From Perlucidibaca wandonensis (GTDB taxonomy: Bacteria > Pseudomonadota > Gammaproteobacteria > Pseudomonadales > Moraxellaceae): a stretch of 64,000 nt of DNA. Location of the stretch: assembly GCF_042677145.1 (NCBI RefSeq), contig NZ_JBHTIT010000001.1, positions 2,108,001 to 2,172,000 on the forward strand. The letters run 5' to 3'. Numbering within the stretch: position 1 is the stretch's first letter; each line of letters begins with the position of its first letter. Below the pieces are notes generated by a model that ran no database searches, was not told the origin of the DNA, and was given only the letters and a program-made list of their open reading frames with translations. Shown piece by piece: positions 8,133-16,340 of this stretch. The translations under genes were made by a program, and so were the position numbers.

Positions 8133-10529
8133 ATGAAGCGCTTATTAAAATGGATTGCCGGGATCGTGGCCATGGTGCTGCTCAGCGTGTCCGCGCTGGC
8201 GGGCTATGTGTTATTTGTCCTCGACCCCAACGATTACAAGCAAGCGCTCACCGACGTAGTGAAGAAAAAGACCGACATGGATCTTCAGCTAACTGGAGAT
8301 TTAGCCTGGAAGCTATATCCTAGCATTGGTATTTCCCTTGGCGAAACTAGCCTAAAAGACCCTGCTCTAGGCGAGACACTGGTTGCCGTACAGCAAGCCA
8401 GTGTCTCGGTTGAGCTAATGCCTTTGCTAGATGGCCAAGCCTCTGTCGATGCGGTATCGCTAGATGGTGCCAATGTGCGCTTCGTGCAATATGCCGATGG
8501 CAAAACTAGCTGGGATACCTTGCTAGCTAAGCTGAAAAGCCCAGATGAAGATGACACTTCAAAAGAAGTAAAGTTCAATATTGAGAGCTTAGATATCACC
8601 AATACTCAGCTAACCTTGGTTGATAAAAAGGCGGGCGTAACGCGCACAGTTGATAAGGTCACGGTGCATGCAACAGACATCGATCCTGAAAAGGCATTTC
8701 CACTTTCTGCCAGCTTTGATGTCACCCAAGCTGATGAAGCCGGGAAGAAAGTCACCGCTGAAAATAGTTTGAACGCAGTTGTTACTCTCAACCTGGATGC
8801 TAAAAAGCCGCACATTGAAGATCTCACGCTCAATAGCGCGCTGTCTGGCAATATGTTGCCGGCGCCGATATCGATTGCTCTGAAAGCAGCATCTATCGAT
8901 GTTGATATTGAAGCGCAGCAACACGCGATTAATGGCATGGTATTGGACGTCATCTACGCCGATCCGACTCGCCCTGCGCCGATTAGCGCGACCATTAATG
9001 CAGACATTAAGGCTGATATCGCTAAAGGCGAAGCCGTGGTTAATCCGTTAAAATTAACCACGACAGTGACAGATAAGGCGCTGACAAAGCCCATAGCCGT
9101 AACGCTAGACACCTCAGTAAATGCAAATTGGAAACTCGGCGATATCACTGTGCCGAAGCTAGTAGCGACGCTGGACAAAATTCGCTTAGAGGCCAATGTA
9201 TCAGTGAAGTTGCCGGCACTAGCCAATGGCGCCGCTAATATCACCGACGGCATGCGCGCCAGCGGTAAGCTCAGCACCAATAGCTTTAATCCGCGCGATG
9301 TCATGGCCAATTTAGGCATTACGCCGCCAGTGACAAAAGATCCAAAAGCGCTGAGTAATGTCAGCTTGAGCGCGAATATCAGTGGTGATGAGCGCAATGT
9401 CTTGGCAAAAGATCTGCGCATTGCACTCGATGGCAGCAATATTACTGGTGAGGCGGGTGTACGTGAGCTACCGAAGGCACGCATCTATGCTCGATTAAAT
9501 CTCGACAAGCTCAATGCCGATAATTATTTGCCGCCTGAAAAAGCGCTGACTGATAAAACTACAGCAGATAAAGGTCAGGCTAAAAAAGCCGCAGAAGCAA
9601 TTTTGCCAGTTAAGTTATTGCGCGAGCAAAATCTCGATATCGGCCTGAAAGCCGGCGCGCTCACGATTATGAGCTACCCGATCACGCAACTAAGCTTGGC
9701 TGCAACTGCCCGCGATGGCCTAGTTAATGTCAGCGAGTTCCGTGGCCAAGTGGCTGATGGCAGCTTCAGTGTTCCCGCTAATATCGATGTTCGGGGTGCC
9801 AAGCCAGTGATCACACTGAAGCCTACGCTAAACAAAATCGACCTCGGGCCCATTGCGCAAAAAGCCTTGAAACAGGATGTGTTTGCTGGCCGCATGAACT
9901 TCAATGGTAATGTCACGGTACGCGGCAACACTACTGATGAGTGGATCAGCTCAGCTAAAGGCCCGAACACATTGCGCCTAAATGATGGCGTGATTAAAGG
10001 CGTGAATATCCGCGATGCGCTATTTAACGCCCTCGGCAAATATCAGGCGCTGCTGCCAATGCTGACTGGCCATAACAGCGAAGAGCTGAAGTCGAAAATC
10101 GGCAATACCGATATCGTTAGCCTATTAGGCGACATCACACTTGACCAAGGCGTGGTGCGCAACGAGTCAATGAAGGCCGACCTCAAGGATATGCAAGTTG
10201 CTGGCGCAGGCACATATAACTTGCAGACCAACGATGTCGACTACCGCTTTCAGCTCAAGCTCGACAAAAAATACTGGGGCGAGAAAAACGCCAAGATGGC
10301 TGAATACGCCATTCCAGTTCGTTGCAATGGCAATTTGCAAGGCAGCCTAGCCACACTCTGCGGCCTAGATAAAGCCGGTATGGAGGGCATTGTTGGGCAA
10401 ATTGCCAAGGCTCGTTTAGGCGAAGAAGTTGAAAAGCAAAAAGGTAAATTAGAGGAAAAGCTCACAGAGAAGCTCGATCCCGCGCAAAAAGAGGCTGTGA
10501 AGCAAATCTTTGACCTCTTCAAACGTTAA
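8133..10529 (+). CDS. asmA: AsmA-family envelope protein
   Basis: A 798-residue AsmA-like protein: one N-terminal membrane anchor (IAGIVAMVLLSVSALAGYVLFV), then a long periplasmic domain rich in beta strands with the family start LDPNDYKQALTDVVKKKTDMDLQ-type segment and the C-terminal AsmA domain including LDQGVVRNESMKADL near residue 670. These bridge-like proteins are linked to lipid transport and outer-membrane homeostasis. I use ATG 8133 with AGGAGA upstream rather than an earlier TTG. It overlaps mutY by 20 bases, and asmA next to mutY is a conserved arrangement. Confidence 0.9.
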   Translation: MKRLLKWIAGIVAMVLLSVSALAGYVLFVLDPNDYKQALTDVVKKKTDMDLQLTGDLAWKLYPSIGISLGETSLKDPALGETLVAVQQASVSVELMPLLDGQASVDAVSLDGANVRFVQYADGKTSWDTLLAKLKSPDEDDTSKEVKFNIESLDITNTQLTLVDKKAGVTRTVDKVTVHATDIDPEKAFPLSASFDVTQADEAGKKVTAENSLNAVVTLNLDAKKPHIEDLTLNSALSGNMLPAPISIALKAASIDVDIEAQQHAINGMVLDVIYADPTRPAPISATINADIKADIAKGEAVVNPLKLTTTVTDKALTKPIAVTLDTSVNANWKLGDITVPKLVATLDKIRLEANVSVKLPALANGAANITDGMRASGKLSTNSFNPRDVMANLGITPPVTKDPKALSNVSLSANISGDERNVLAKDLRIALDGSNITGEAGVRELPKARIYARLNLDKLNADNYLPPEKALTDKTTADKGQAKKAAEAILPVKLLREQNLDIGLKAGALTIMSYPITQLSLAATARDGLVNVSEFRGQVADGSFSVPANIDVRGAKPVITLKPTLNKIDLGPIAQKALKQDVFAGRMNFNGNVTVRGNTTDEWISSAKGPNTLRLNDGVIKGVNIRDALFNALGKYQALLPMLTGHNSEELKSKIGNTDIVSLLGDITLDQGVVRNESMKADLKDMQVAGAGTYNLQTNDVDYRFQLKLDKKYWGEKNAKMAEYAIPVRCNGNLQGSLATLCGLDKAGMEGIVGQIAKARLGEEVEKQKGKLEEKLTEKLDPAQKEAVKQIFDLFKR

Positions 10530-11541
10530 TTTTTCTGATGCGGTCTTGGCATGGTTCGACCATGCCGGCCGCAAGCATTTGCCATGGCAGCAAAACGTCA
10601 CCCCGTATCGCGTGTGGGTATCGGAGATCATGCTGCAGCAAACCCAAGTCAGTACCGCTCTGCCCTACTTTCAGCGCTTTATGGCAAGTTTCCCGACGCT
10701 CGCCGATCTTGCTAGCGCCTCTATCGATGATGTTTTGCATCATTGGACAGGGCTTGGCTACTACGCGCGTGGGCGAAACTTGCACAAGGCAGCGCTGCTA
10801 GCCTGTGAGCGTCACGACGGGCAGCTGCCGGCGAGTTTAGATGAGTTAGTGGCATTGCCCGGCATCGGTCGCTCCACCGCCGGTGCCATTTTGTCGCTAG
10901 GCTTTGGTCAGCGTGCGGTCATTCTCGATGGCAATGTGAAGCGAGTTTTGGCGCGTTATCACGCACTTGCGGGCGATCCGGCGAAGGCTGCAGTAGCAAC
11001 GCAGTTTTGGTCTCTGGCCGATGCCTTAACGCCGAGTCAGCGCTGCGGCGACTACACGCAAGCCATGATGGATTTGGGCGCCACGCTGTGTACGCGCACT
11101 AAGCCGGCCTGCGAGCGCTGCCCTGTGCAAGATGGCTGTATTGCCTACGCTCAAGGCGAGCCCGCGCGTTATCCCGAAAAGCAACGAAAGCAGCCCGTGC
11201 CACGGCGTGAGGTCACGCTAGCGATTCATTTGCATGATGATCAAGCATGGATGGCTCAGCGACCAAGCTCAGGCATCTGGGGCGGCCTCTGGAGCTTCCC
11301 AGAATGGCCGAGTGATACGCCATTGCCTACGCAAGCCGAAAGCCTGCCTGAGTTTGTGCATGTGTTTTCGCATTTTCGTTTAAACATTAAGCCTGTGATT
11401 ATTCAGGCCACTTCGAGTTTGGCGGTTTCCGAAGCTGCCGGTCGCTGGGTTACACTCTCCGATCTACCGGCGCTAGGTTTCCCCGCGCCCATTTATTCAT
11501 TATTGCAGCGCTTAGGCGCGCGCCTGGAGGCGAGTTCATGA
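10510..11541 (+). CDS. mutY: MutY, adenine DNA glycosylase
   Basis: Adenine glycosylase of 343 residues that removes A opposite 8-oxoG. The N-terminal catalytic part has SEIMLQQTQV (catalytic Glu), the helix-hairpin-helix LPGIGRSTAGAIL and the catalytic Asp in AVILDGNVKRV. The [4Fe-4S] ligands are in CTRTKPACERCPVQDGC, spaced 6-2-5. The C-terminal domain is NUDIX-like for 8-oxoG recognition. The only start that keeps the full N-terminus is TTG at 10510, inside asmA, since a stop lies at 10498. It is followed by yggX with a four-base overlap. Confidence 0.95.
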   Translation: MTSSNVNFSDAVLAWFDHAGRKHLPWQQNVTPYRVWVSEIMLQQTQVSTALPYFQRFMASFPTLADLASASIDDVLHHWTGLGYYARGRNLHKAALLACERHDGQLPASLDELVALPGIGRSTAGAILSLGFGQRAVILDGNVKRVLARYHALAGDPAKAAVATQFWSLADALTPSQRCGDYTQAMMDLGATLCTRTKPACERCPVQDGCIAYAQGEPARYPEKQRKQPVPRREVTLAIHLHDDQAWMAQRPSSGIWGGLWSFPEWPSDTPLPTQAESLPEFVHVFSHFRLNIKPVIIQATSSLAVSEAAGRWVTLSDLPALGFPAPIYSLLQRLGARLEASS

Positions 11542-11813
11542 CGCGCATGGTTTATTGCCGAAAACTCAAACAAGAACTGGAAGGCATGGCGTTTGCGCCA
11601 TTCCCCGGTGAGCGCGGCCAAGAGTTATTCAACACCGTGTCTAAAGAGGCTTGGATGCAGTGGCTTCGTCACCAAACCATGCTGATTAACGAAAACCGTT
11701 TAAGCGTGCTCGATCCGCAAGCGAAAGCATTTTTAGATGAGCAGCTAGAAAAATACTTAAGCGGCGATGACTATGAGCGGGCCAGTGGTTGGACGCCTGA
11801 GAAGCCGGCGTGA
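11538..11813 (+). CDS. yggX: YggX, iron trafficking / oxidative damage protection protein
   Basis: A 91-residue YggX with the conserved N-terminal Cys (MVYCRKLKQELEG), the FAPFPGERGQELFN segment and WMQWLRHQTMLINE. YggX protects Fe-S clusters and limits Fenton damage in enterics. The ATG overlaps the mutY stop (ATGA), so the two are translationally coupled. This pairing with an Fe-S glycosylase is common and makes functional sense. It is followed by a thioesterase with another four-base overlap. Confidence 0.95.
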   Translation: MTRMVYCRKLKQELEGMAFAPFPGERGQELFNTVSKEAWMQWLRHQTMLINENRLSVLDPQAKAFLDEQLEKYLSGDDYERASGWTPEKPA

Positions 11814-12268
11814 GCTCTGCACCAGCAACCCGCGGTCCGGCATCGTTAGAGGCCTTGCAAGCAGCGTATCCCATGGTGCTCTCGACCAAGGTGCAATGGG
11901 GCGACATGGACGCGCTCAATCACGTCAATAATGTGGTGTATTTTAAGTATTTAGAAAATACGCGACTAACGCTGATGGAGCAGATGGGAATCTTCCCTCG
12001 ACTATTTGAAGAGGGCACGGGCTTGGTTATTGCTGATGCGCGTTGCCGCTATAAAGCGCCAGTAGTCTACCCAGATACGCTACACATTGGCGTGCGTGCC
12101 GAGCTTGCGGGTGAGGACAAGGTTGTTTTTCACTACGCTTTGTTTAGTGAGCAAATGCAGCGAGTGGCTGCCGAGGCCGAGACAATTCAAGTGTGCGTTA
12201 ACCCAGAAACGGGGCGTAAAACACCTATGCCGGAATGGTTTAAGGATGCTTTGATGACGTTGGCTTAA
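11810..12268 (+). CDS. YbgC-like hotdog acyl-CoA thioesterase
   Basis: A 152-residue single hotdog-fold protein of the 4-hydroxybenzoyl-CoA thioesterase (YbgC) type. The signature is QWGDMDALNHVNNVVYFKYLE, with the Asp and the HVNN motif in the catalytic helix region. The start is GTG at 11810, overlapping the yggX stop codon by four bases (GTGA). This makes it the last gene of the asmA-mutY-yggX run, and a strong hairpin follows. The acyl substrate cannot be read from sequence. Confidence 0.85.
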   Translation: MSSAPATRGPASLEALQAAYPMVLSTKVQWGDMDALNHVNNVVYFKYLENTRLTLMEQMGIFPRLFEEGTGLVIADARCRYKAPVVYPDTLHIGVRAELAGEDKVVFHYALFSEQMQRVAAEAETIQVCVNPETGRKTPMPEWFKDALMTLA

Positions 12269-12287
12269 GCCTTCGCTTAAAGCACAA

Positions 12288-12320
12288 ACAAAAATGCCGC
12301 TAATTAAGCGGCATTTTTGT
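12288..12320. terminator. Bidirectional intrinsic terminator
   Basis: A 14-bp perfect stem, ACAAAAATGCCGCT pairing with AGCGGCATTTTTGT, closes a 5-base loop. It has a T run on each strand, so it can end both the thioesterase operon (plus) and typA (minus). Confidence 0.93.
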
Positions 12321-12340
12321 TGGAGCGTAGAGCGTGAAGC

Positions 12341-14173
12341 TTAGTTACGGCTGGCACGCTTACGGTCAGTTTCGGTCAGGTGACGCTTGCGCAGACGAAT
12401 GGACTTCGGTGTCACTTCGACTAGCTCATCATCTTCAATGAACTCTAGCGCCTGCTCCAATGTGAAACGAATTGGCGGAGTCAGCACAATGTTTTCATCT
12501 GTGCCGGAAGCACGAACGTTGGTCAGCTGTTTAGCTTTGGTGGGGTTAACCGCCATGTCATCGTTACGTGAGTTCAGGCCAATGATCATGCCTTCATAGA
12601 CTTCAGTTTGTGGGCCAATGTGGAGGCGACCACGTTCTTGCAAGTTCCACAGGGCGTAGCCGAGAGCGACACCTTGCACCATGGAGATCAGTACGCCATT
12701 TTGACGCTTAGCGACATCGCCTGATTTCAATGCGCCATAATGCGAGAAGCTGGCGGTCATGATGCCGGTGCCGGAGGTCATGGTTAAGAACTCGGAGCGG
12801 AAGCCGATGAGGCCGCGCGAAGGCACTGTGGCTTCAATACGAATACGACCTTTGCCGTCGAGAATCATATTGGTCATGTCGCCGCGGCGTGTGCCCATTT
12901 GCTCCATGACGCCGCCTTGATGCTGCTCTTCAACGTCGAAAATGACATTTTCGAAGGGCTCACATTTCACACCGTCGACTTCTTTGAAAATTACTTCAGG
13001 GCGTGACACGCCCATCTCGAAACCTTCACGACGCATGTTTTCGATGAGCACCGACAAATGCAGCTCGCCACGGCCTGAGACTTTGAATCGGTCTGGGCTG
13101 TCGGTGGGCTCAACGCGCAAAGCGACGTTATGGATAAGCTCTTTTTCTAGGCGATCTTTGATGTTACGCGAGGTCACATACTTGCCTTCACGACCGGCAA
13201 ATGGTGAGTTGTTGACTTGGAATGTCATGCTCACGGTGGGTTCGTCGACGGAGAGCAATGGCAATGCTTCAACACACTGTGGGTCGCACAGTGTGTCGGA
13301 AATGCCTAAGCCTTCCATGCCGGTGACGCAAATGATGTCGCCTGCATCTGCTTCTGGCACTTCAACTCGGTTTAAGCCGTGATAGCCCATGATTTGCAAA
13401 ATACGGCCGTTACGCTTTTTGCCTTCGCTATCGACGATGGTGACTTGCGTATTGGTTTTGACACGACCGCGAGTGATGCGACCGATGCCGATAACGCCAA
13501 CATAGCTGTTGTAATCGAGTGATGAAATTTGCATCTGGAATGGGCCGTCAACATCGACTTGTGGCGGCGCAACACGATCAATAATGGTTTGGAATAACGC
13601 CGTCATGTCGGTGCCGAGCTTGTCAGCTTCGTAGCCAGAGATGCCGTTGAGGCCAGATGCGTAGACGACAGGAAAGTCGAGCTGCTCATCGGTAGCGCCT
13701 AAGTTGTCGAACAATTCGAAAACTTGGTCCATAACCCAATGTGGGCGAGCGCTTGGGCGATCAACTTTGTTCAGCACAACGATGGGCTTGAGGCCGCGAG
13801 CGAAGGCCTTCATGGTCACGAAGCGGGTTTGTGGCATTGGGCCATCAACCGAGTCAACCAAGAGGCAGACAGAATCGACCATCGACAGTACGCGTTCAAC
13901 CTCGCCACCGAAGTCGGCGTGGCCTGGGGTGTCGACGATGTTGATGCCGTATTCTTGGCCATCGCGCGGGTCAGTCCATTTGATGGCAGTGTTTTTTGCC
14001 AAAATGGTAATGCCGCGTTCCTTCTCCAAATCGTTGGAGTCCATGACGCGCTCGACATCACCGCCGCGATCGCCGAAGGTGCCCGATTGCTGTAGCAGCT
14101 TGTCGACGAGCGTAGTTTTGCCATGGTCAACGTGAGCGATAATAGCGATATTTCGGATTTGCTTGATAGACAA
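12341..14173 (-). CDS. typA: TypA/BipA ribosome-associated GTPase
   Basis: Translational GTPase TypA (BipA). G1 is IIAHVDHGKTTL, G2/G3 include RGITI and DTPGHADFGGEV, and G4 is NKVDRP. Domains II, III and V and the BipA-specific C-terminal domain follow, ending in basic residues. It acts on the 50S subunit in cold or stress. The frame can begin at TTG 14209, but I choose TTG 14173, which gives MSIKQIRNIAIIAHV and 610 residues, matching the usual N-terminus. No ATG is available, so a non-ATG start is required. Confidence 0.95.
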   Translation of the reverse strand: MSIKQIRNIAIIAHVDHGKTTLVDKLLQQSGTFGDRGGDVERVMDSNDLEKERGITILAKNTAIKWTDPRDGQEYGINIVDTPGHADFGGEVERVLSMVDSVCLLVDSVDGPMPQTRFVTMKAFARGLKPIVVLNKVDRPSARPHWVMDQVFELFDNLGATDEQLDFPVVYASGLNGISGYEADKLGTDMTALFQTIIDRVAPPQVDVDGPFQMQISSLDYNSYVGVIGIGRITRGRVKTNTQVTIVDSEGKKRNGRILQIMGYHGLNRVEVPEADAGDIICVTGMEGLGISDTLCDPQCVEALPLLSVDEPTVSMTFQVNNSPFAGREGKYVTSRNIKDRLEKELIHNVALRVEPTDSPDRFKVSGRGELHLSVLIENMRREGFEMGVSRPEVIFKEVDGVKCEPFENVIFDVEEQHQGGVMEQMGTRRGDMTNMILDGKGRIRIEATVPSRGLIGFRSEFLTMTSGTGIMTASFSHYGALKSGDVAKRQNGVLISMVQGVALGYALWNLQERGRLHIGPQTEVYEGMIIGLNSRNDDMAVNPTKAKQLTNVRASGTDENIVLTPPIRFTLEQALEFIEDDELVEVTPKSIRLRKRHLTETDRKRASRN

Positions 14174-14271
14174 GATAGGTCTCGCGCGGCGGTCAAAAAT
14201 TGGGCGCAAAGTATACCTGAACTATTGCCACAATTCTTGTGCTGATTAAATGTGTGGAAGTTCGAGTATAA

Positions 14272-14299
14272 AAAAAAGCCACCCGAAGGTGGCTTTTTT
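14272..14299. terminator. Intrinsic terminator of the ompA-like gene region
   Basis: A 12-bp stem, AAAAAAGCCACC with GGTGGCTTTTTT, encloses the loop CGAA. It lies 17 bases past the porin gene on the minus strand and upstream of typA. T runs exist on both strands. Confidence 0.9.
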
Positions 14300-14316
14300 G
14301 CATTACGCGTTAGGAA

Positions 14317-15339
14317 TTACTTCTTAACGGTAACTTTCACTTCGCCTTGAGCAACAGCTACTGAGCGACGGTTTTTAGCACGGCCTTCAGCAGTTTTGTT
14401 GTCGGCAACTGGTTGTGCAGCACCGTAGCCTTTCGAGCTGATGCGATCTGCGGACAAGCCGTAGGTCTTGGTCAGTACGTTAGCAATGGCGTCGGCACGA
14501 CGTTGGCTCAGGGCATCGTTATACGAAGCGGTGCCGCGTGAGTCAGTGTGGCCTTGGATTTCAACAGTAGCTGCTGGGTATTCTTTCAGCAGTTTTGCAA
14601 TGCCTTCGATTTCGTCATGGAACTCAGGTTTCACAACTGATTTGTCAGTATCGAACAGCACGCGCATTTCACGGCTAACTGTTTCAACTAGTTCTTTCGT
14701 GCAGCCATCAGCAGTCACAACCACATTGGTTGGTGTGCCTGGGCATTTGTCAGCGCTGTTAGCAACGCCATCTTTGTCGTCGTCGCCATCAGTTTTTACG
14801 GCAACGGCCGCTACTGGAGCAATGGCTGCTGCTTTTTGGCCGCCGAAGCTATAAGTCACACCAACAGAGGCGATGCCGTCGTGATCGCTTTCTTGCATAT
14901 CTTCAACGCCACGGATTTCGCCGCGAAGCGCTAGGTTGTCGGCCATTTCATAGAAGGCGCCAACTGCGACGTTAGCAATAGTGTGTTCTGTATAGCCGTT
15001 ATTTGTGCCGCGAGCCAAACCACCGCCGATCAGAACATAAGGCTGTAGTTTGTTTTCAACGTTGAAGCGGTAGTAAGTATCTAAAGTAGCCATTTCATGG
15101 CGAGTAGCACCCGTGCCACTCGCTTTGTTTGTAGGGTTGGCGAAGCCGTAGCGAAGCTCTAAACCTACATTTGGATTGACGCGGTAACCAAGAGCTAATG
15201 AGGAGTCGACGCCATCGTCGAGGCCTTTGTCATTGTCGTACATGTGGTAGCCGATCATCGGGCTGACAGTGATTTCGGCATGAGCTGCCATGGCAGCTGT
15301 AGCCATAAATGTTGCCAAAGCAAGTTTATGCAATTTCAT
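14317..15339 (-). CDS. OmpA-family outer-membrane porin
   Basis: A 340-residue OmpA-like protein. A cleavable signal ends at AMAAHA, then comes an eight-strand-type barrel (ITVSPMIGYHMYDNDKGLDDG and repeats of aromatic strand ends). A calcium-binding thrombospondin type 3 element follows with DGDDDKDGVANSADKCPGTP near residue 185-205. The C-terminal peptidoglycan-binding OmpA domain has IQGHTDSRGTASYND and GRAKNRRSVAV. It anchors the outer membrane to the wall. I use ATG 15339, ten bases after AAGGA, not the TTG two codons upstream. The same AAGGATTTATTG sequence precedes the lipoprotein gene at 37800. Confidence 0.93.
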   Translation of the reverse strand: MKLHKLALATFMATAAMAAHAEITVSPMIGYHMYDNDKGLDDGVDSSLALGYRVNPNVGLELRYGFANPTNKASGTGATRHEMATLDTYYRFNVENKLQPYVLIGGGLARGTNNGYTEHTIANVAVGAFYEMADNLALRGEIRGVEDMQESDHDGIASVGVTYSFGGQKAAAIAPVAAVAVKTDGDDDKDGVANSADKCPGTPTNVVVTADGCTKELVETVSREMRVLFDTDKSVVKPEFHDEIEGIAKLLKEYPAATVEIQGHTDSRGTASYNDALSQRRADAIANVLTKTYGLSADRISSKGYGAAQPVADNKTAEGRAKNRRSVAVAQGEVKVTVKK

Positions 15340-15466
15340 AGTCAATAAATCCTTGTAAATAAATGATTACTAGATGTAACAGCACGTAGAGTAGTGCGAT
15401 GCAGTAAACTGGTCAAGTAGACGACATCGCCACTCAGCCCAACTATTTTCATGTGAGTTCTTCATC

Positions 15467-16339
15467 GTGCCAGACTTTCTTCAGCGCTTTCATTTTCAAA
15501 ATACGCCTGTTCGAGGAGAGCTTTGCCGGCTCAATGAAGCCTATCGGGCCGCTCTGGCAAAGCACCACTATCCAGAGCCTGTAGCAGCATTATTAGGACA
15601 GGCTATGGTGGCTGTTGCCCTAATGACGGCAACTCTAAAGCTCAAAGGTAGCCTTATTCTGCAAATTCAAGGCGATGGCCCTGTTGGCTTGATTATGGCG
15701 GAGTGCAATCAAGCTGGTGATGTGCGTGCAATAGCTCGCTTTGACGCTGATGCAAGCTATGCCGATACGCAGTGGACAACACTCACAGGTGTCGGCCGCC
15801 TGCTACTTACTATCGAACCTGATGATGGCGAACGTTACCAAGGTATTGTGCCGCTAGAGGGCGCGAGTTTGGCTGACGCACTGGGCCATTACTTCCGGCA
15901 GTCTGAACAACTTCCGACGAAATTCATCTTTGCTGCCGACAACGAAGGCGCTGCGGGCTTAATGCTGCAGGTTTTGCCGGGTCATAATAGTGGCGAAGAC
16001 GATGATTTGTGGCCGCGCGTCACACAATTGGCGGCGACGGTGAAAAATGAAGAGCTATTAGGCGTTGCTCCCGAGCAGCTTTTATATCGGCTCTTTCACG
16101 AAGAGTCGGTTGAACTTTTCCCGACGACAGCGCTGCGTTTTAAGTGCACCTGCTCGCGTGAGCGTAGTGCTAACGCCTTAGTGTCGTTGGGTGTTGAAGA
16201 TCTGCGCGAAGTTGCTGCTGAGCAAGGAGGCACGATCAGCGTCGACTGTCAGTTTTGCCATCAGGTTTATGGCTTCGATGCAGTAGACATCGAGCAGCTA
16301 TTTCAACCTGCTGCGGATGCGCCAGATAGCGTGCAATAA
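15467..16339 (+). CDS. hslO: HslO (Hsp33), redox-regulated chaperone
   Basis: Hsp33 holdase, 290 residues, active in the cytoplasm under oxidative unfolding stress. The C-terminal zinc switch is complete: CTC at about residue 226-228 (FKCTCSRE) and CQFC about 35 residues later. The N-terminal domain starts FHFQNTPVRGELCRLNEAYR. The start is GTG at 15467. The gene ends one base before the converging sensor kinase gene, so there is no room for a terminator. Confidence 0.94.
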   Translation: MPDFLQRFHFQNTPVRGELCRLNEAYRAALAKHHYPEPVAALLGQAMVAVALMTATLKLKGSLILQIQGDGPVGLIMAECNQAGDVRAIARFDADASYADTQWTTLTGVGRLLLTIEPDDGERYQGIVPLEGASLADALGHYFRQSEQLPTKFIFAADNEGAAGLMLQVLPGHNSGEDDDLWPRVTQLAATVKNEELLGVAPEQLLYRLFHEESVELFPTTALRFKCTCSRERSANALVSLGVEDLREVAAEQGGTISVDCQFCHQVYGFDAVDIEQLFQPAADAPDSVQ

Positions 16340-16340
16340 G

